Made by a program: the position numbers and the translations under genes. 64,000 nt of DNA, taken from NCBI GenBank assembly GCA_029747015.1, contig JAKOGI010000107.1, positions 503,606-567,605 of the forward strand. Reading direction: 5' to 3'. The notes below the pieces were generated by a model. That model made no database searches. It was not told the DNA's origin and saw only the letters and a program-made list of their open reading frames with translations. The stretch's first letter is position 1. Each line of letters starts with the position of its first letter. Shown piece after piece: positions 11,600-23,732 of this stretch. Origin of the DNA: Carnegiea gigantea. Taxonomy: Eukaryota; Streptophyta; Magnoliopsida; Caryophyllales; Cactaceae.

Positions 11600-11943
11600 A
11601 TACGTCCTCAGCTGATATGTAAGCAAAGCTTTTTCTTCCACCAAAATGAAGCATGGTTTGATTTTTCAGATTTCCTATCAGTAATAGCACGTTTATACTG
11701 AAAACAATGTGAAAAATGATGTTAAAACCATCACATAATTAAAATAAAAGATATGATTATTAAAACAGAAACCTTAGTTTGAGCTTGATCCCAACAAGAT
11801 ATGAAGTTCCGTCGTTGGTCTTTTTGACCAATTTCCCTTTTTTATGTTTGTACTTTTCAAAAATAACCTTTAGCTCACCTTTAAAATCTTTAACAACTTT
11901 TCCTGTTTGGCATGGCGCATAGTGTCTAGCACGTCTAGGAATG
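11600..11943 (-). pseudogene. TNPA-like (Ptta/En/Spm) remnant of the old CACTA element, unit 1
   Basis: Read on the reverse strand, two pieces resemble the second CACTA gene: a lysine-rich stretch (KVVKDFKGELKVIFEKYK) at about 11850-11910 and a HFGGRKSFAYIS stretch at about 11620-11660, the latter matching the GG-KSFA hallmark of the plant transposase PF03004 family. Intron-like AT-rich sequence separates them. The copia element at 11949 cut this gene remnant from its upstream part, now at 17300-18090. The assignment rests on short motifs. Confidence 0.5.
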
Positions 11944-11948
11944 ATATA

Positions 11949-12536
11949 TGTTGGGTATCATGGCCCAAAATCCAAGAATCGGCATGGTGGGACTATACTA
12001 GACGACATGGACGTGTCAGGCCGAAGGAGCAAAACGTCGAAGGAGGGCAGAAAAACTGCACGGCCTGGCCGTGCCACCATGGCACGATCATGCCGTGCAT
12101 TATTCTGGCATGGATTTTCTCTGGCGGCTAGGGTTTACTTTGGCATGCAGTATACTTGGTGGTCAGGGATCTTCTCTGGGGGAAAAACCCTGGACTTCTG
12201 GGCCCTATATAAAGGGGCCTTGCCTAGGATCTAAAATCACTCCTGAATCCCTGAATTCCTAAACACATTGAGAGGTAGAGAGACTTTGAGAGAGATTACA
12301 AGAGAGGTTGTAATTCTTCTGTTGGATCAAATCACTTGTTGTGATTGTGATCATTTTGTAATCTCCCTGCTCATATAGTGGATTGATTGTGCTCGTCGCC
12401 GTCCGTGGTTTTTTTTCGGCATTGGGTTTCCACGTAAATCTTGTATGTCTTTGTTTTGTTCTTGTTATCGTTTTAAGTTTTTAAATATCTGTTTCATCCT
12501 ATCGCTTCCGCTATTAGTTTTCTCTAATTCCTAACA
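11949..12536 (+). repeat. 5' LTR of copia-2
   Basis: The LTR is 588 bp, from TGTTGGGTATCATGG to CCTAACA, with a TATA box (TATATAAAG) at about 12207-12215 and a GCACGGCCTGGCCGTGCC inverted repeat near 12058-12076. Confidence 0.93.
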
Positions 12537-12538
12537 AG

Positions 12539-12550
12539 TGGTATCAGAGC
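12539..12550 (+). other. Primer-binding site for tRNA-iMet (copia-2)
   Basis: TGGTATCAGAGC lies two bases after the 5' LTR. Confidence 0.9.
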
Positions 12551-12561
12551 TTTGGTTTAGG

Positions 12562-15500
12562 ATGTCTTCAATTATGAAGGTTGATATTCAGAAATTTAAT
12601 GGGGAGATTAGTTTTAATCTCTAGAAGATGCAGATGAGAGCAGTTCTCATCCAGCATGGGTTGTGGAAGGTTCTTTCAGGACCTTATACGAAACCCGAGA
12701 AGATACTGATGAACAATGGACATTAGAGCAAAAGAAGAGGCGTGGATCGTTGACGGACGAGGAATGAGAAGAACTGGAGTTGAAGGCAGTTTCAGCCATT
12801 CAGTTGTACCTGACACCACATGTCCTGCGAGAGGTGCTCGATAAGACGACTGCAGTGGATCTGTGGACTCGACTGGAGGAACTCTACATGACGAAGAGTC
12901 TAGCCAATAAGATCCATTTGAAGGAAAGATTGTACACCTTTTACATGGCTGAAGGTACCCCTGTTCAAAAACATCTAAATGAGTTTAACTCTATCCTTAT
13001 TGATTTGGAGAGTCTGGATGTGAAAATTGAGGATGAGGATAAAGCTATTCTACTTGTTGTGTCTCTACCCCTTTCTTATAAACACTTTAAGCAGATTATG
13101 CTATATAGTAATTCTGATACTATATTGTTTGAGAATGTCAAGTCTAATCTGCTATCTAAGAAGAAATTTGACCATGATATCCATGCTGATCCGGCTGAGG
13201 GATTAGTTGTTAGGGTAGAACTGAGCAAAAGGAGAACGGTAATAAGAAAAAGAACTGATCTAAATCAAAGAATCCTCATTTCAATAAGACCTGTAATTAC
13301 TGTGGTAAATTGGGTCATATTCAGGCTAACTGCTGGAAACTAAAGAAAAAAAAAAGGGAAAGAGAAAAAGGAGAAAACTGCTACAGTTGATTGTGTAGTG
13401 GAGTCAGAGTCTGATGGTGATGTGTTGCTTGCTACTATGTCTTTGACCATTACCTCTAAAAAGAGACTAGGTGATGATTGGGTTTTAGATTCTGGTTATA
13501 CATATCACATGTGTCCTCGTAGGGGCTGGTTTGTCACTTATGAGCCTATTGATACTGGGGTTGTACTTATGGGCAACGATCCTAAATGCAAGGTTGTAGG
13601 AATAGGTACTGTGCAGATTAAAACCCATGATGGCATAGTTAGAACCTTGTCTAAGGTTCGTCACATACCTGATATGACTCGTTGTTTAATCTCCTTAGGT
13701 ACTCTTGAGACTAATGGTTGCAGGATTATTATGGAGAATGGTGTCTTAAAGGTAATGAAAGGAGCCATGGTAGTAATAAAGGGACTGCAACAGGGCAGTT
13801 TCTACATCCTACAAGGAACCACAGTTACAAGAGTAGCTGCAGTGGGCACAGCATCAGCAGATACTAATGATACAAGGTTATGGCATATGAGATTGGGTCA
13901 TATAAGTGAGAAAGGGATGACCATTTTAAGCAAGAAAGGTTATCTGGGTAGAGCTGGTACGGGTAAGCTTGATTTTTATGATCATTGTATTTTTGAGAAA
14001 CATAAGAGGGTGAGTTTCTCTAAAGCAAAGCATCGTACTCAAGGGATCCTTGATCACATTCATTCTGATCTATGGGGTCCTTCAAAGGTTTCTTCTCTTA
14101 GAGGTAAGCACTACATGTTAACTTTTGTTGATGATTTCTCACGTAAAGTTTGGATTTACTTCCTGAGATAGAAAAATGAAACATTCTCCATGTTCAAGAA
14201 GTTCAAGGCCCTGGTTGAGAACCAGACTGGGAGAAAGATCAAGAAACTTACGACTGACAATGGTCTTGAGTTTGTTGAGTCAGAGTTTGATGAGTTCTGT
14301 ACGGTGAATGGGATCGCTAGGCACAAGACTTTGGTTGGCAAACCACAGCAAAATGGAGTTGCAGAACGAATCAATAGGACTCTACTGGAGAAAGCTCGAT
14401 GTATGCTTTCCAATGCGAGGCTTTGGGATCATAAAGCTTTCTGGGCTGAGGCTATTTCTACAGCCTGCTACTTGGTGAATCGTTCACCACACACCTCTAT
14501 TGATCTCCAGATTCCAGAAAAAATATGGTCAGGTAATCCTATTGATTATTCTAGTTTGAGAATATTTGGATATCCTGTGTATGCCCATGTGAATAATGGG
14601 AAGTTAGCCCCTAGGGTTGTCAAATGCATGTTTCTTGGATATGCATCTGAGTCTAAAGGATACCGCATGTGGTGTCCTGAGTCTCAGAGCAAAGATGTAA
14701 CTTTCAATGAGACTGCTATGTTATCTTCTAGAAAGGATTCTGTTATTCCTTCTACTGGTGCAGGTGATCAGCAAAATACCAGTATGGAGATAGAAGTGGA
14801 GACTGTTGCAGTTCAAGGTGAAGCTGCAAATTAGCCCAACAGGGAGACCCAGGTCACTGAACCTGGCACTATCAATCATGATCAGCATCAGGTGGAGGTT
14901 GGTCACTCTATAGCTCGTGATCGTCCTCAGAGGGAGATCAGGAGGCCTGCTCGCTATAACGATGATAAGGGACTGATAGCATATGCACTTTGCAGAGGAG
15001 GTGCCTGAAAGTGTGGAACCTTCAACCTATACTGAAGTAATCTCCTGCCCAAGTTCACTTAATTAGATCCTAACTATGCAAGAGGAAATAGAGAGTTTGC
15101 AAAAGAATCGGACTTGGGAACTGTGTGAGCTACCTAAAGGCTGGAGAGCCTTGACTGCCAAATGGATCTACAAGAGAAAGGAGGGCATTCCTGGAGTTGA
15201 AGATGCAAGGTGGGAAGCACAGCTGGTTGTTTGTGGCTGCAATCAGAAGGAAGGTATTGATTACAATGAGGTATTCTCGCCTGTTGTTAAACATACCTCT
15301 ATTCAAGTGCTTCTTGTATTTGTTGCCTTGTTTGATCTGAAGTTGGAGCAGCTTGATGTGAAGACTGCATTCCTTCATGTGGAGTTGGAGGAAGAAATCT
15401 ACATGAAGCAACCTCAAGGTTTTGTTGTTCCTAGGAAGGAATAATTGGTGTATAGATTGAAGAAGTCCTTGTATGGACTTAAGCAAGCTTCTAGGCAGTG

Positions 15501-16587
15501 GTACAAAAGGTTTGACACCTTCATGATCACACAAGGATACACACGTAGTCGATATGATAATTGTGTATATTTTAGACAATATTCTGATGGTTCCTTTATT
15601 TACTTGCTATTGTATGTTGACGATATGTTGATTGCCTCTAAGGATAAATCCTTGATTAGCAAGTTGAAATCTCAACTTAGTGAGGAGTTTGAGATGAAGG
15701 ACCTGGGTGCAGCAAAGAAGATTCTAGGCATGGAGATTCAGAGGGATCGAAAGGCTGGTAAGCTGTATTTATCTTAAGGACGCTGCCTTGAGAAAATACT
15801 AGGCAGATTTAAAATGGATAACTGTAAAGCAGTTTTCACACTCCTTGCTGCACATTTCAAATTATCTGTTGAGTATTATCCACAAACTGAAGAGGATATA
15901 CATAGAATGTCTAATGTTCCTTATTCTGGTGCTGTTGGTAGTTTGATGTATGCTATGGTATGCACTAGACCAGACTTATCACATACTGTGAGTGTGGTAA
16001 GTAGGTATATGCATAATCCTGGAAAGGATCATTGGAAATCTATGAAGTGGATCCTTCGCTATGTGAAGGGTACTGTTAATAAGGGGTTGGTATTTGATAG
16101 AAACAAAGCTGGTACATGTAATGTTACAGGCTTTGTTGATTTTGACTATACTAGTGACCTTAATAGAAGGAGGTTCATATCTTGATATATCTTCACTATG
16201 TGTGCAGGTGCTATCTCTTGGAAAGTATCATTATAGTCTATTGTAACTTTATCTACTACAGAAGCTGAATATATTGCTGCTACTGAAGGAGTGAAGGAAG
16301 CTACTTGATTGAGGGGCCTTCTTACTGAGCTTGGAGTTCCACAGGCTACCACTGTGGTGTTTTCTGATAGTCAGAGTGCAATCCACCTGACTAAGAATGA
16401 TGCTTACCATTCAAAGACCAAGCACATCAGTGTCAAGTATCACCATGTCAGAGATACAGTTGCTGTTAGGAAAATAGTTGTGAGGAAGGTTCACACTTCG
16501 GAGAACCCTGCAGACATGTTGACCAAGCCTCTACCTACAGCTAAGTTTGAGAATTGCTTGGACTTAGTTGGCATTCACAGTATTTGA
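12562..16587 (+). pseudogene. Copia-2 gag-pol polyprotein, broken
   Basis: The polyprotein starts at ATG 12562. All domains are present in Ty1-copia order: Gag, zinc knuckle (about 13291-13333, frameshifted), protease (DSG with YTYHMCP near 13487-13513), GAG-pre-integrase, integrase (TDNG and QQNGVAE catalytic regions in 14190-14834), reverse transcriptase with YVDD at 15613-15624, and RNase H ending at 16587. It is inactivated by TAG at 12622-12624, a one-base loss near 12698, TGA at 12765-12767, stops near 14169 and 15442, and further stops at 16183 and 16308. Integrase-before-RT order and the sequence character place it with Tnt1-like Tork elements. Confidence 0.93.
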
Positions 16588-16687
16588 GCACCCTTCGGGG
16601 CATTGCACCCTGGGGGGCGTCACCCTTTGCGGTGCGATGATGGCGTTAGAGAGTTGGTGATTGGAGATTTCGGTCCAAGGTGGAGAT

Positions 16688-17291
16688 TGTTGGGTATCGT
16701 GGCCCAAAATCCAAGAATCGGCATGGTGGGACTGTGCTAGACGATAAGACATGTCAGGCCGAAGGAGCAAAATGTCAAAGGAGGGCAGAAAAACAGCACG
16801 ACCTGGCCGTGCCACATTGCACGATCGTGCCACCATGGCACGGTCGTGCCGTGCGTTGTTCTGGCGTGGATTTTCTCTGGTGGCTAAGGTTTGCTTTAGC
16901 GTATAGTATACTTAGCGGTTAGGGATCTTCTCTAGGGGAAAAACCCTGGACTTCTAGACCCTATATAAAGGGGCCTTGCCTAGAATCTAAAATCACTCCT
17001 GAATCCCTGAATTCCTAAACACATTGAGAGGTAGAGAGACATTGAGAGAGATTACAAGAGAGGTTGTAATTCTGCTGTTGGATCAAATCACTTGTTGTGA
17101 TTGTAGTGGTTTTGTACTCTCCCTTCTCATATAGTGGATTGATTGTGCTCGTCGCCGTCCGTGGTTTTTTCCCGCATTGGGTTTCCACATAGATCTTGTG
17201 TGTCTTTGTTTTGTTCTTGTTATCGTTTTAAGTTTCTGAATATCTATTTCATCCTATCGCTTCCGCTATTAGTTTGCTCTAATTCCTAACA
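16688..17291 (+). repeat. 3' LTR of copia-2
   Basis: The LTR is 604 bp, TGTTGGG to CCTAACA, with a TATA box at about 16962-16970. It differs from the 5' LTR by many substitutions and small indels, consistent with an old insertion. Confidence 0.93.
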
Positions 17292-17296
17292 ATATA

Positions 17297-18090
17297 TCTG
17301 TTCTATAAAGAGAAAATGAAAAGATTTTTGAATTCGGATGCATGGCAGTGCTCAACCAAGAGGGGGGAAATTGTTTAGGATGCATATAAGAGAGAAGAAA
17401 CATAAGGATGGTAGATATTGTACCTTAATCTAAGTTAAACATTTTTCATTTGGCACTCAACTGGGATCAACCTCAAAATGCTTCTTCAAAAAAAAATTTA
17501 TACAGGTCTTTTGAAATTGGCCGAAATTGCTTACATCTATATCTCCTCAGACCTTGTAAAAGCAGGACTTACACTGGGAGTTGTTGTTGTAGTTGCAGTC
17601 AACTAGGATAAGCTTCCAATTAAAGTAGCCTTACAGTGCTAGTGGCGTTCTCCTTCCAACAACACCAATAAAGCTCTCATTTGAACTACATTCTTGCCTA
17701 ATTGGTTGATTTCTCACAATGAACTTCCCACCAATAAATGTACCTGGATCTTGATTTCAAATTCTGCCATTAGAATACGCCCTCTGCCAACATCATCGAC
17801 ATAATATAATATTCATTAATATCAATAACAAACTGTCACATATATATTACCATAGATTCAAATGATAAGTCATTTTTTAAGATTAAAAGTTTACCTGGAT
17901 TACTACCATCAGATTTTGAATTTGTGTCAAAATGATCAGTGATAGCAACAACGTCAATGACACTAGTAAGAGTAGGTGTTGGCTGAACAACCAATGTGTG
18001 TGAAGACCTAGAATCTCTAATACTGGCATTAGTTTGCTGGTCCAAAGAGTGATAGACAGCCTTTATATCCATGTATTTTCTATCTTTGAA
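17297..18090 (-). pseudogene. Old CACTA second-gene remnant with conserved 79-codon frame, unit 1
   Basis: This block follows the copia insertion and is shared with 43350-44143 (unit 2) and 54898-55665 (unit 3). It contains a reverse open frame at 17836-18072 that stays open in all three copies (43886-44122 and 55399-55647). The product is hydrophilic and begins MDI(K/N/R)AV(Y/D)HS. It may be the N-terminal part of the TNPA-like gene whose later exons lie at 11600-11943, but the protein itself is not recognised. The rest of the block shows no long frame. Confidence 0.4.
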
Positions 18091-18695
18091 TGAAAATTTG
18101 ACACTTTGGTACCTCCAATTTTAGCATATTCACACATTAGATCAGGTTTTGAAAAACTTAACACTTTGGTACCTCGAATTTTGGTACAAGTGACTTTCTG
18201 GTACTTTTTATTAATATTTTAGTCCCTGAACTTCTAGAAATTACAGGAAAGCCCCTGAAAAGGATTAACTATATAAATAAGCTATTTTTGAGGTTTCTTT
18301 TCAATAAATATGCTTAATTAAACTTCTTATAATGACTTTACCGGTACTAATTATCATAATCTACTGCTTATATCTTATATATTATACTTTCTATAGTTAC
18401 AGGCCCCCCACGCTTTGCAAAAATAATTAAAACTTAATTAGCGAGTTTCGATCGTTACCTGAACTTAGTCGACACTGGACCCTGGTGTTTCTCCAGCTTT
18501 CAGTTTATAGAGATTGTTAATCTCGACCACACCTTCCTTAGATCAGGAACAGCACAGATCTTTTTCGTTTCCTACCTCAAACCATAGTTACTAATCAAGT
18601 TTTATATTTTAAAGGATGGTGAGACTTTAATCAAGAACTTATAATACTTAAGACATAAAGTTCGATTGAATAATGTTCCCTACTGGAAAATGTCT

Positions 18696-18701
18696 TTTAT
18701 T
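18696..18701 (-). terminator. Viral polyadenylation signal
   Basis: AATAAA on the reverse strand lies about 165 bp downstream of the viral TATA box, the arrangement seen in plant pararetroviruses with a short terminally redundant transcript. The unit-3 counterpart is at 56271-56276. Confidence 0.55.
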
Positions 18702-18857
18702 GAAAGTTTGAAAGTGAAAATAGTATAATGGAAAGACTAAAGTGGGACTTAAGCCAAGATCATTAGAGATGCTTGTTCATAAAGAAATGACGAATCTCGA
18801 CTTCTCTTTTGCTTAAGAATGCTCAAATGATAGTGTCTCTTCTCAGCACTCGGCCTC

Positions 18858-18868
18858 TCCTTTTATAG
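18858..18868 (-). promoter_or_regulatory. Viral promoter TATA box
   Basis: On the reverse strand CTATAAAAGGAG sits after the last viral reading region, where caulimovirids keep the promoter for their full-length transcript. The unit-3 counterpart is at about 56433-56442. Confidence 0.6.
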
Positions 18869-19021
18869 AGGATTGGGGGTGCATAGGATGCCCTAATGGT
18901 TACATTACATAATAATTTTTCACATGGTTACAATACACTGTTTTATTTTACAGACCAGGCACTTATCAAAATAGTACAATAATGGAGCAACCACTTTTCA
19001 GAGCTTTTACTGATGATAAGA

Positions 19022-20100
19022 CTAGTCATTATTATTAAGATTCTGCATACCTTCCTCTCCAATTATATCTTCCAGACCATTATTACCTGGATAATCATCA
19101 AAATCTTCATCAAGTTGTTTAAGATGCTCTAGATCCAATTTTTCAAATAATTCAAGAAGATATTTCTTCCCTTTCATTGATATGAACTTTCCAGCTCCAA
19201 CATCGAAGAGACAATCAAAGATATCTTCTAAAACTGCTCCTTCCACCTTCATGTTTTCTTTAAATTCATTATCATATGCATAACTTTGATGCCCAACTTT
19301 AATGATAACTGTTGTAAAAACCAATGGCTCTTGCTAAAGTAGGGTCAATAACTAATTCTCATCATTCTGGAAATCATTCTTATCGGTGATCATAGAGATC
19401 ATCGTAATCAATGATTTGAACAAGATATGAGCTGGTTTGGCTTTTTCCTTTTCATATTTAATTAGTGCACCATATACCTCCAAATTTCGGCATCTGCTAA
19501 ATGGAATTTTTGCTGGACCATCAGAAAATGTAAGAATCTAATGGATCTTTCGAAACATGCATTACTGAAATTTAGTTAGTGTTGAGAAAAATGGGAACTT
19601 TGGATTAGGGATTTCTATGAAGTAAAGTACCATCCCGCATTCCCTACTTTAATGATGGGGTCACTTGGAGAGATTGAATTTGATGGGAAACTAACACCAT
19701 CAACTCCAGACTTATCAGAAAAATAGATCGTTGTACTCTAAGACTCCCAAATATCATAGGAATAATGATGATAATAGTCAATAGAGGCTGCATACCACTC
19801 ATTGAACCATTTTTCTTAAACATGAGAACTTATTTTTTCTTGGATATTATAAGGGCATCTAAGATAATTAACTTGTAACTCTAGAAGGGAAAATCTTTGG
19901 ATTATTAGGTAGATAGAAGATAGTGGACCAAAATGTGATCAGTTTTTGTATGGAATTCTAAGTTATCACTAAGCACTCCACTAGAAGGAAAAACGCGTTC
20001 TAGTAGTAATGACATTTCATTATAGATTTCCTTCTTTTCTGGCAAGGGTTCTGCTCGGATAATTACCATTGGCAAGTTCTTGGATTAAACTATCTTCCAG
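19022..20100 (-). pseudogene. Post-polymerase viral reading region, possibly transactivator/inclusion-body-like
   Basis: Downstream of RNase H, a broken reading region ends with an acidic 100-codon open frame (19022-19324) rich in Asp and Glu. Caulimoviruses, cavemoviruses and solendoviruses carry a translational transactivator/inclusion-body gene at this place, so that identity is inferred from position. No diagnostic motif could be confirmed. The unit-3 copy ends at 56597-56827. Confidence 0.4.
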
Positions 20101-20115
20101 AGAGTTCTTCGATCC

Positions 20116-21235
20116 CTATATATGTTTAATAGAGAAGGAAAACTGATCAAGCCATAATTGCCAACGCCGGAGTCGCCATTGCGTTTGCATATTTGATAAA
20201 TTTTTTTTTTTCACAAAACCAAGTATTCCTTTGCAATCTGTTCGAACAAGAAAAGGTTTTGGGGCTAAAAAAATTAAGAATTTTTCGGTTCCCCTTATCA
20301 CTGCAAGGATTTCTTTTTTCATCATGGGATCGTTGCATTTTGCACTTCCACTGCAATATTTGCAGAGTTTTTCTCCTTCTTTGATTTTGAGTACTGCACT
20401 CCAGTGCTCACTGCTGGCATCTATCTCAAGAATTAAATCATCTTTCTCATTAGCTAAATTAAGGACAGGAAGATTCTTACACATCTTTTTAAAGTTCTGG
20501 ACAACCTTTGAATCATTAATGGTCCCGTCCAACTCACGTCTTTCTTAAGTTTTTGTTGTAATGACTTTCTTAGTTTAGCCAAATCTTTTATGAAATATGA
20601 AACATAAGTAAGGCATCCAAGAAATATTTCTAGCTGCTTCCTATCTTTAATCTTTTTAGGAAAATTTTCTATTTTTTTCATAATATATTTTTGTAGAATG
20701 ATCTATCCAACTTTTATCTCTAGGCCTAAGAACTCAATTTCTTGTTCAGTATAAATGCACTTGTTCTTACCAAGTATAATACTATGACCAATGTATTTTT
20801 GGGTGATAGCTAAGACATCATCCTTGTGCTGCTCTATGGTTTTGGAAAAGACAAGGATATCATCAACATAAACTAAACAACAATGATTAAGATCTTTGAA
20901 GATGTTATACATTCTTCTTTGAAATATTTGAGGTGTATTCTTTAGACCAAACAGCATTACTATCCATTTATAATATCCTTGTAGGGCACTAAATGCAGTT
21001 AAAGGAATACTTTTCTCATCTATTTTTATCTGACAATAGCCACTTTTGCAATCCATTTTTGAGAATCAAGAAGTGCTTTGAATTCTATTGAAAAGGACTA
21101 TTTTGTTATGAATGTAATAACCATCAAAGACAGTATTATCATTACGCTTTTTTTAATTGATTACCATTCTAACTTTTCCTTTTTTTTCTTCAGTATAATT
21201 TCTTACCATGAAAGTGGGACTAGTGTGAGGGCTCT
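20116..21235 (-). pseudogene. Viral reverse transcriptase (C-terminal part) and RNase H, unit 1
   Basis: The reverse frame at 20703-21056 holds the RT palm with the YVDD catalytic motif at about 20859-20870. The frame at 20116-20532 is an RNase H domain with the expected acidic residues and a C-terminal RRWQLW motif typical of caulimovirid polymerases. The two parts lie in different frames, and a stop precedes the RT palm near 21155. The N-terminal RT lies beyond the 1369-bp insertion, at about 22605-22980. Confidence 0.88.
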
Positions 21236-22604
21236 GATGTCTTAAATTTATACTGCAAGCGCATGGTGTAGCTGTAGCTAGCAACCGGTGAGTATGGGTC
21301 ATATGCACAAGGACCCCGCTTTCAACTACCAGAACTAATTAAACTACTCAATCTAGGCGAAACAGCTCAGGTTGAAGAGAACTGAAAGGCAGCAGTTTCA
21401 ATCTGCTGAAAGCTGTTTGATTAAACGAGATTAATAAATGACAAAAATCCTAGATTGGGATTCACCACACCATTATGCTCTTTGGAATTTGAACTAGATC
21501 ATGCAAACCTACCTAAGCAAATAACTGAGATGGAATGGTTATATATTTAAACTCATTTATGCCTATTTTCTCAGGTCATTAGACTGGCTAATTAATGTTT
21601 GTTATCTATTTTTATGAAACAAAGATCGACAAATCATAGGATTAAAAAACCATTAGTTCTCAATTGAAACCCTAACGGTTTTCACACTAGGAAAATCGAT
21701 CACTCACAAAGTTTTTCTAGATAAAGGATTCAACTTTTGTTGAAGTCCAAAATCCTAATTAAAAACATGAATACATCCCTCTCAGGCAATTCATCAAACA
21801 CATGGCGTGCAAAGTGAGATTTCAATCATAAATATGGGTATTCATTCACAAAGCCTAGAACATGATTCCAAATCGCATAATAGGGGATAATCCCAACCTA
21901 AGTTAGGAGATTTAGCCTACAATCATGTTGAATGCAACAATCTCAAAAACTAATTCAATCAACATGGATGAACAACCAAAACCCTAAAAAGCAATATCAA
22001 AAGAGAAAGGAGAAAGAGGCAAACTTGAATTAGTGGTTGAATCAAAGTAGAATAATCTTCAATGTTGGTAACTTGAATCCAAAAGCATGAATGAACTCTC
22101 TCAATAAAACCTTAGAAATCTCCTCTAAAGAGTGCTCTCAAGAAAAGAAAAACAATAAAAAAGGATCCCCCCCAAATTGGACGAAAAGCGCTTTAAGTCG
22201 CAAAAACCGATAGGGTGCACGGCTGTGCCTAGACACATGAACAGCCGTGCGCCACTCACTGGGAAGGCATATGGCCGCGTGCCTCCTGCAGCCAGCCAGT
22301 GCGCAGCTTCGGCCTCTGTAACATGGCTTTGCACTCTTGCAGCACAATCGTGCGCTCTTGTGCCCATCTTCCTTTAGCTCTCCGGGCTTCATTAGACCTC
22401 AATCTTCCTTATAATTCATTGCTAAAGTCGTCCTTTCTATCAAGACCTGAAAATTTCTCCTGAAAGTGGGGATAAGCTAAATTATAAGCACAATTAAATC
22501 CAGGGAGGTGAATTTGACCCTTTATCATCTAGATTTGGCATTAAAACGTGAGAAATAGGGATCAAATAAGATCTGAAATGAGGTCAAAATGGAGGTTTAT
22601 TAAA
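21236..22604 (-). mobile_element. Solo-LTR-like insertion inside the viral RT, unit 1
   Basis: This 1369-bp block splits the viral RT gene. The bases CTCT occur at both edges (21232-21235 and 22605-22608) and look like a short target duplication. It has no coding content. On the reverse strand its layout resembles the 1404-bp LTR at 60186: a GCACGG...GCCGTGCG palindrome region, an ACACATGGCG / GAATTGCCTGAGAGGG-like block (compare 61040-61075) and a CGCCTAGATTGAG block. That suggests a solo LTR of a related Ty3-like element. The termini are not clean TG...CA. An equally long copy sits at the same place in unit 3. Confidence 0.6.
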
Positions 22605-22985
22605 CTCTTACTATTCTTGATTAATCCTTTATCTAGAAGTTCTTTGATTTGTTTATCGAATTGCTGGATATCTTGATGTATATATACCATTTGTTTGATC
22701 CGAATAATAGTATTGGGATTTAATAAAGTAATTTTTGTAAATATTTTATCCTTATCCTAAAACTTTAGAGGATTATCAGAGTAGAGCTCTTTACATAATT
22801 TCTCTTGTTGTTCAACAATCTGTTTCTTAACAAATAACTCAAGTAATGAGATTATTAGTACTATCTCACGTTGTATAGGCATTACTTTCTCACTACGCTG
22901 GCTACGTGTAAACTCAATTTTCTGATGAGTGTAAGCCTTACTTAATTTTTCAATAGGAACTTAGTGGCCTATGGTCTGTGTGCAT
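22605..22985 (-). pseudogene. Viral RT, N-terminal part, unit 1
   Basis: Reverse-strand translation gives the conserved start of a caulimovirid RT (a KGLIKNS-type motif at about 22610-22635 that continues, after the inserted block, at 21231). Frames are broken. It joins the protease region upstream. Confidence 0.65.
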
Positions 22986-22990
22986 TGAGA

Positions 22991-23239
22991 TTATAGTCTT
23001 TGAAAATTATTTTCAATAATCATATTATGAGAAGGTTGATTAGTTGCCCATAGAACTGGTATAATGCATTGGACTTCCCCTAATTCCATGGGTAACCCTT
23101 CTATTGCCTCATTATAACTCATAATACTATTATCAACTATCCTTACTTGTAAAGGATTCTTGGCTTGCTTCCACATAAATTCTAAAAATAATGATCTTTT
23201 TTCTACCTCTGTCATTGTTATCTTAGTCTTTGGATCCAT
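22991..23239 (-). pseudogene. Viral aspartic-protease region, unit 1
   Basis: The 82-codon frame ends with a conserved (I)IENNF-type motif that in caulimovirids marks the end of the protease domain (usually IIGNNF; here the Gly is changed). The active-site Asp motif is not visible in this frame, so the domain is truncated or frameshifted. Confidence 0.6.
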
Positions 23240-23249
23240 GGTATTATCT

Positions 23250-23650
23250 AATTTGTAGATAATTTTTCAGAATATCCTCAATGGATGTCCCCCTCTTTTC
23301 ATCTCCATTCCAACTGTTTTTATCTCAAGAGATAAAAAGTTTTTAGCAAATTTATCTTTTAGACTCAAATAATATCCTGGTCGGCAGTTGAATCTTAATG
23401 ATCCATTATATAAATTAGTCTTAATCCTTGTGATAATTTGATTATTAAAATTAGTATGCCTAATGTCACATAGTAAAGTATATAGATCAATATTTTTGCC
23501 AAAATATTGTACTGTAGTGATTTGAACTTGGACACTTCCAACATGGATATACCTATACTTCCTATCTTTATTATGTTTAAGGACATTTTCCCAATTAATG
23601 AGATTAACTTCTCCAACGTCATACTCACAATCCTTTATCTCGAACTCTTC
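23250..23650 (-). pseudogene. Viral movement-protein-like region (30K superfamily), unit 1
   Basis: In the frame offset from the open one at 23395-23628, the reverse strand encodes a region resembling plant-virus 30K movement proteins (an RYIHVGSVQV-type strand followed by an LLCDIRH-type motif). It lies between the coat-protein region and the protease, so the order is coat protein, movement protein, protease, RT. It is frameshifted and short. The assignment rests on motif resemblance. Confidence 0.55.
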
Positions 23651-23732
23651 CTACATCATTTCCCATATGTATTTGCTTTTTAATTAAAAGATGGACTTTT
23701 TATAGACCATGTTTTTTTATTATTGAAAGGAC

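Larger units (their letters stand above)
11949..17291 (+). mobile_element. Ty1-copia (Tnt1/Tork-like) retrotransposon copia-2, unit 1
   Basis: The element is 5343 bp with LTRs at 11949-12536 and 16688-17291, a tRNA-iMet primer site and a purine-rich tract before the 3' LTR. It is flanked by the 5-bp target duplication ATATA (11944-11948 and 17292-17296). The interrupted site is seen empty in unit 2 at about 43341-43350 (GGAATGATATATCT). The element at 49515 in unit 3 occupies the same target site, so the two are paralogous copies of one insertion made by segmental duplication rather than two transpositions. Confidence 0.95.

Noticed and set aside
20193..20548. Forward frames opposite the viral RNase H (also 57907-58122)
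   Set aside because: They are shadows of the reverse-strand RNase H, which has conserved motifs.
22125..22392. Frames in the LTR-like block (also 59687-59951)
   Set aside because: They lie in the GC-rich palindromic part of an LTR-like insertion with no domain and no conservation of one frame.
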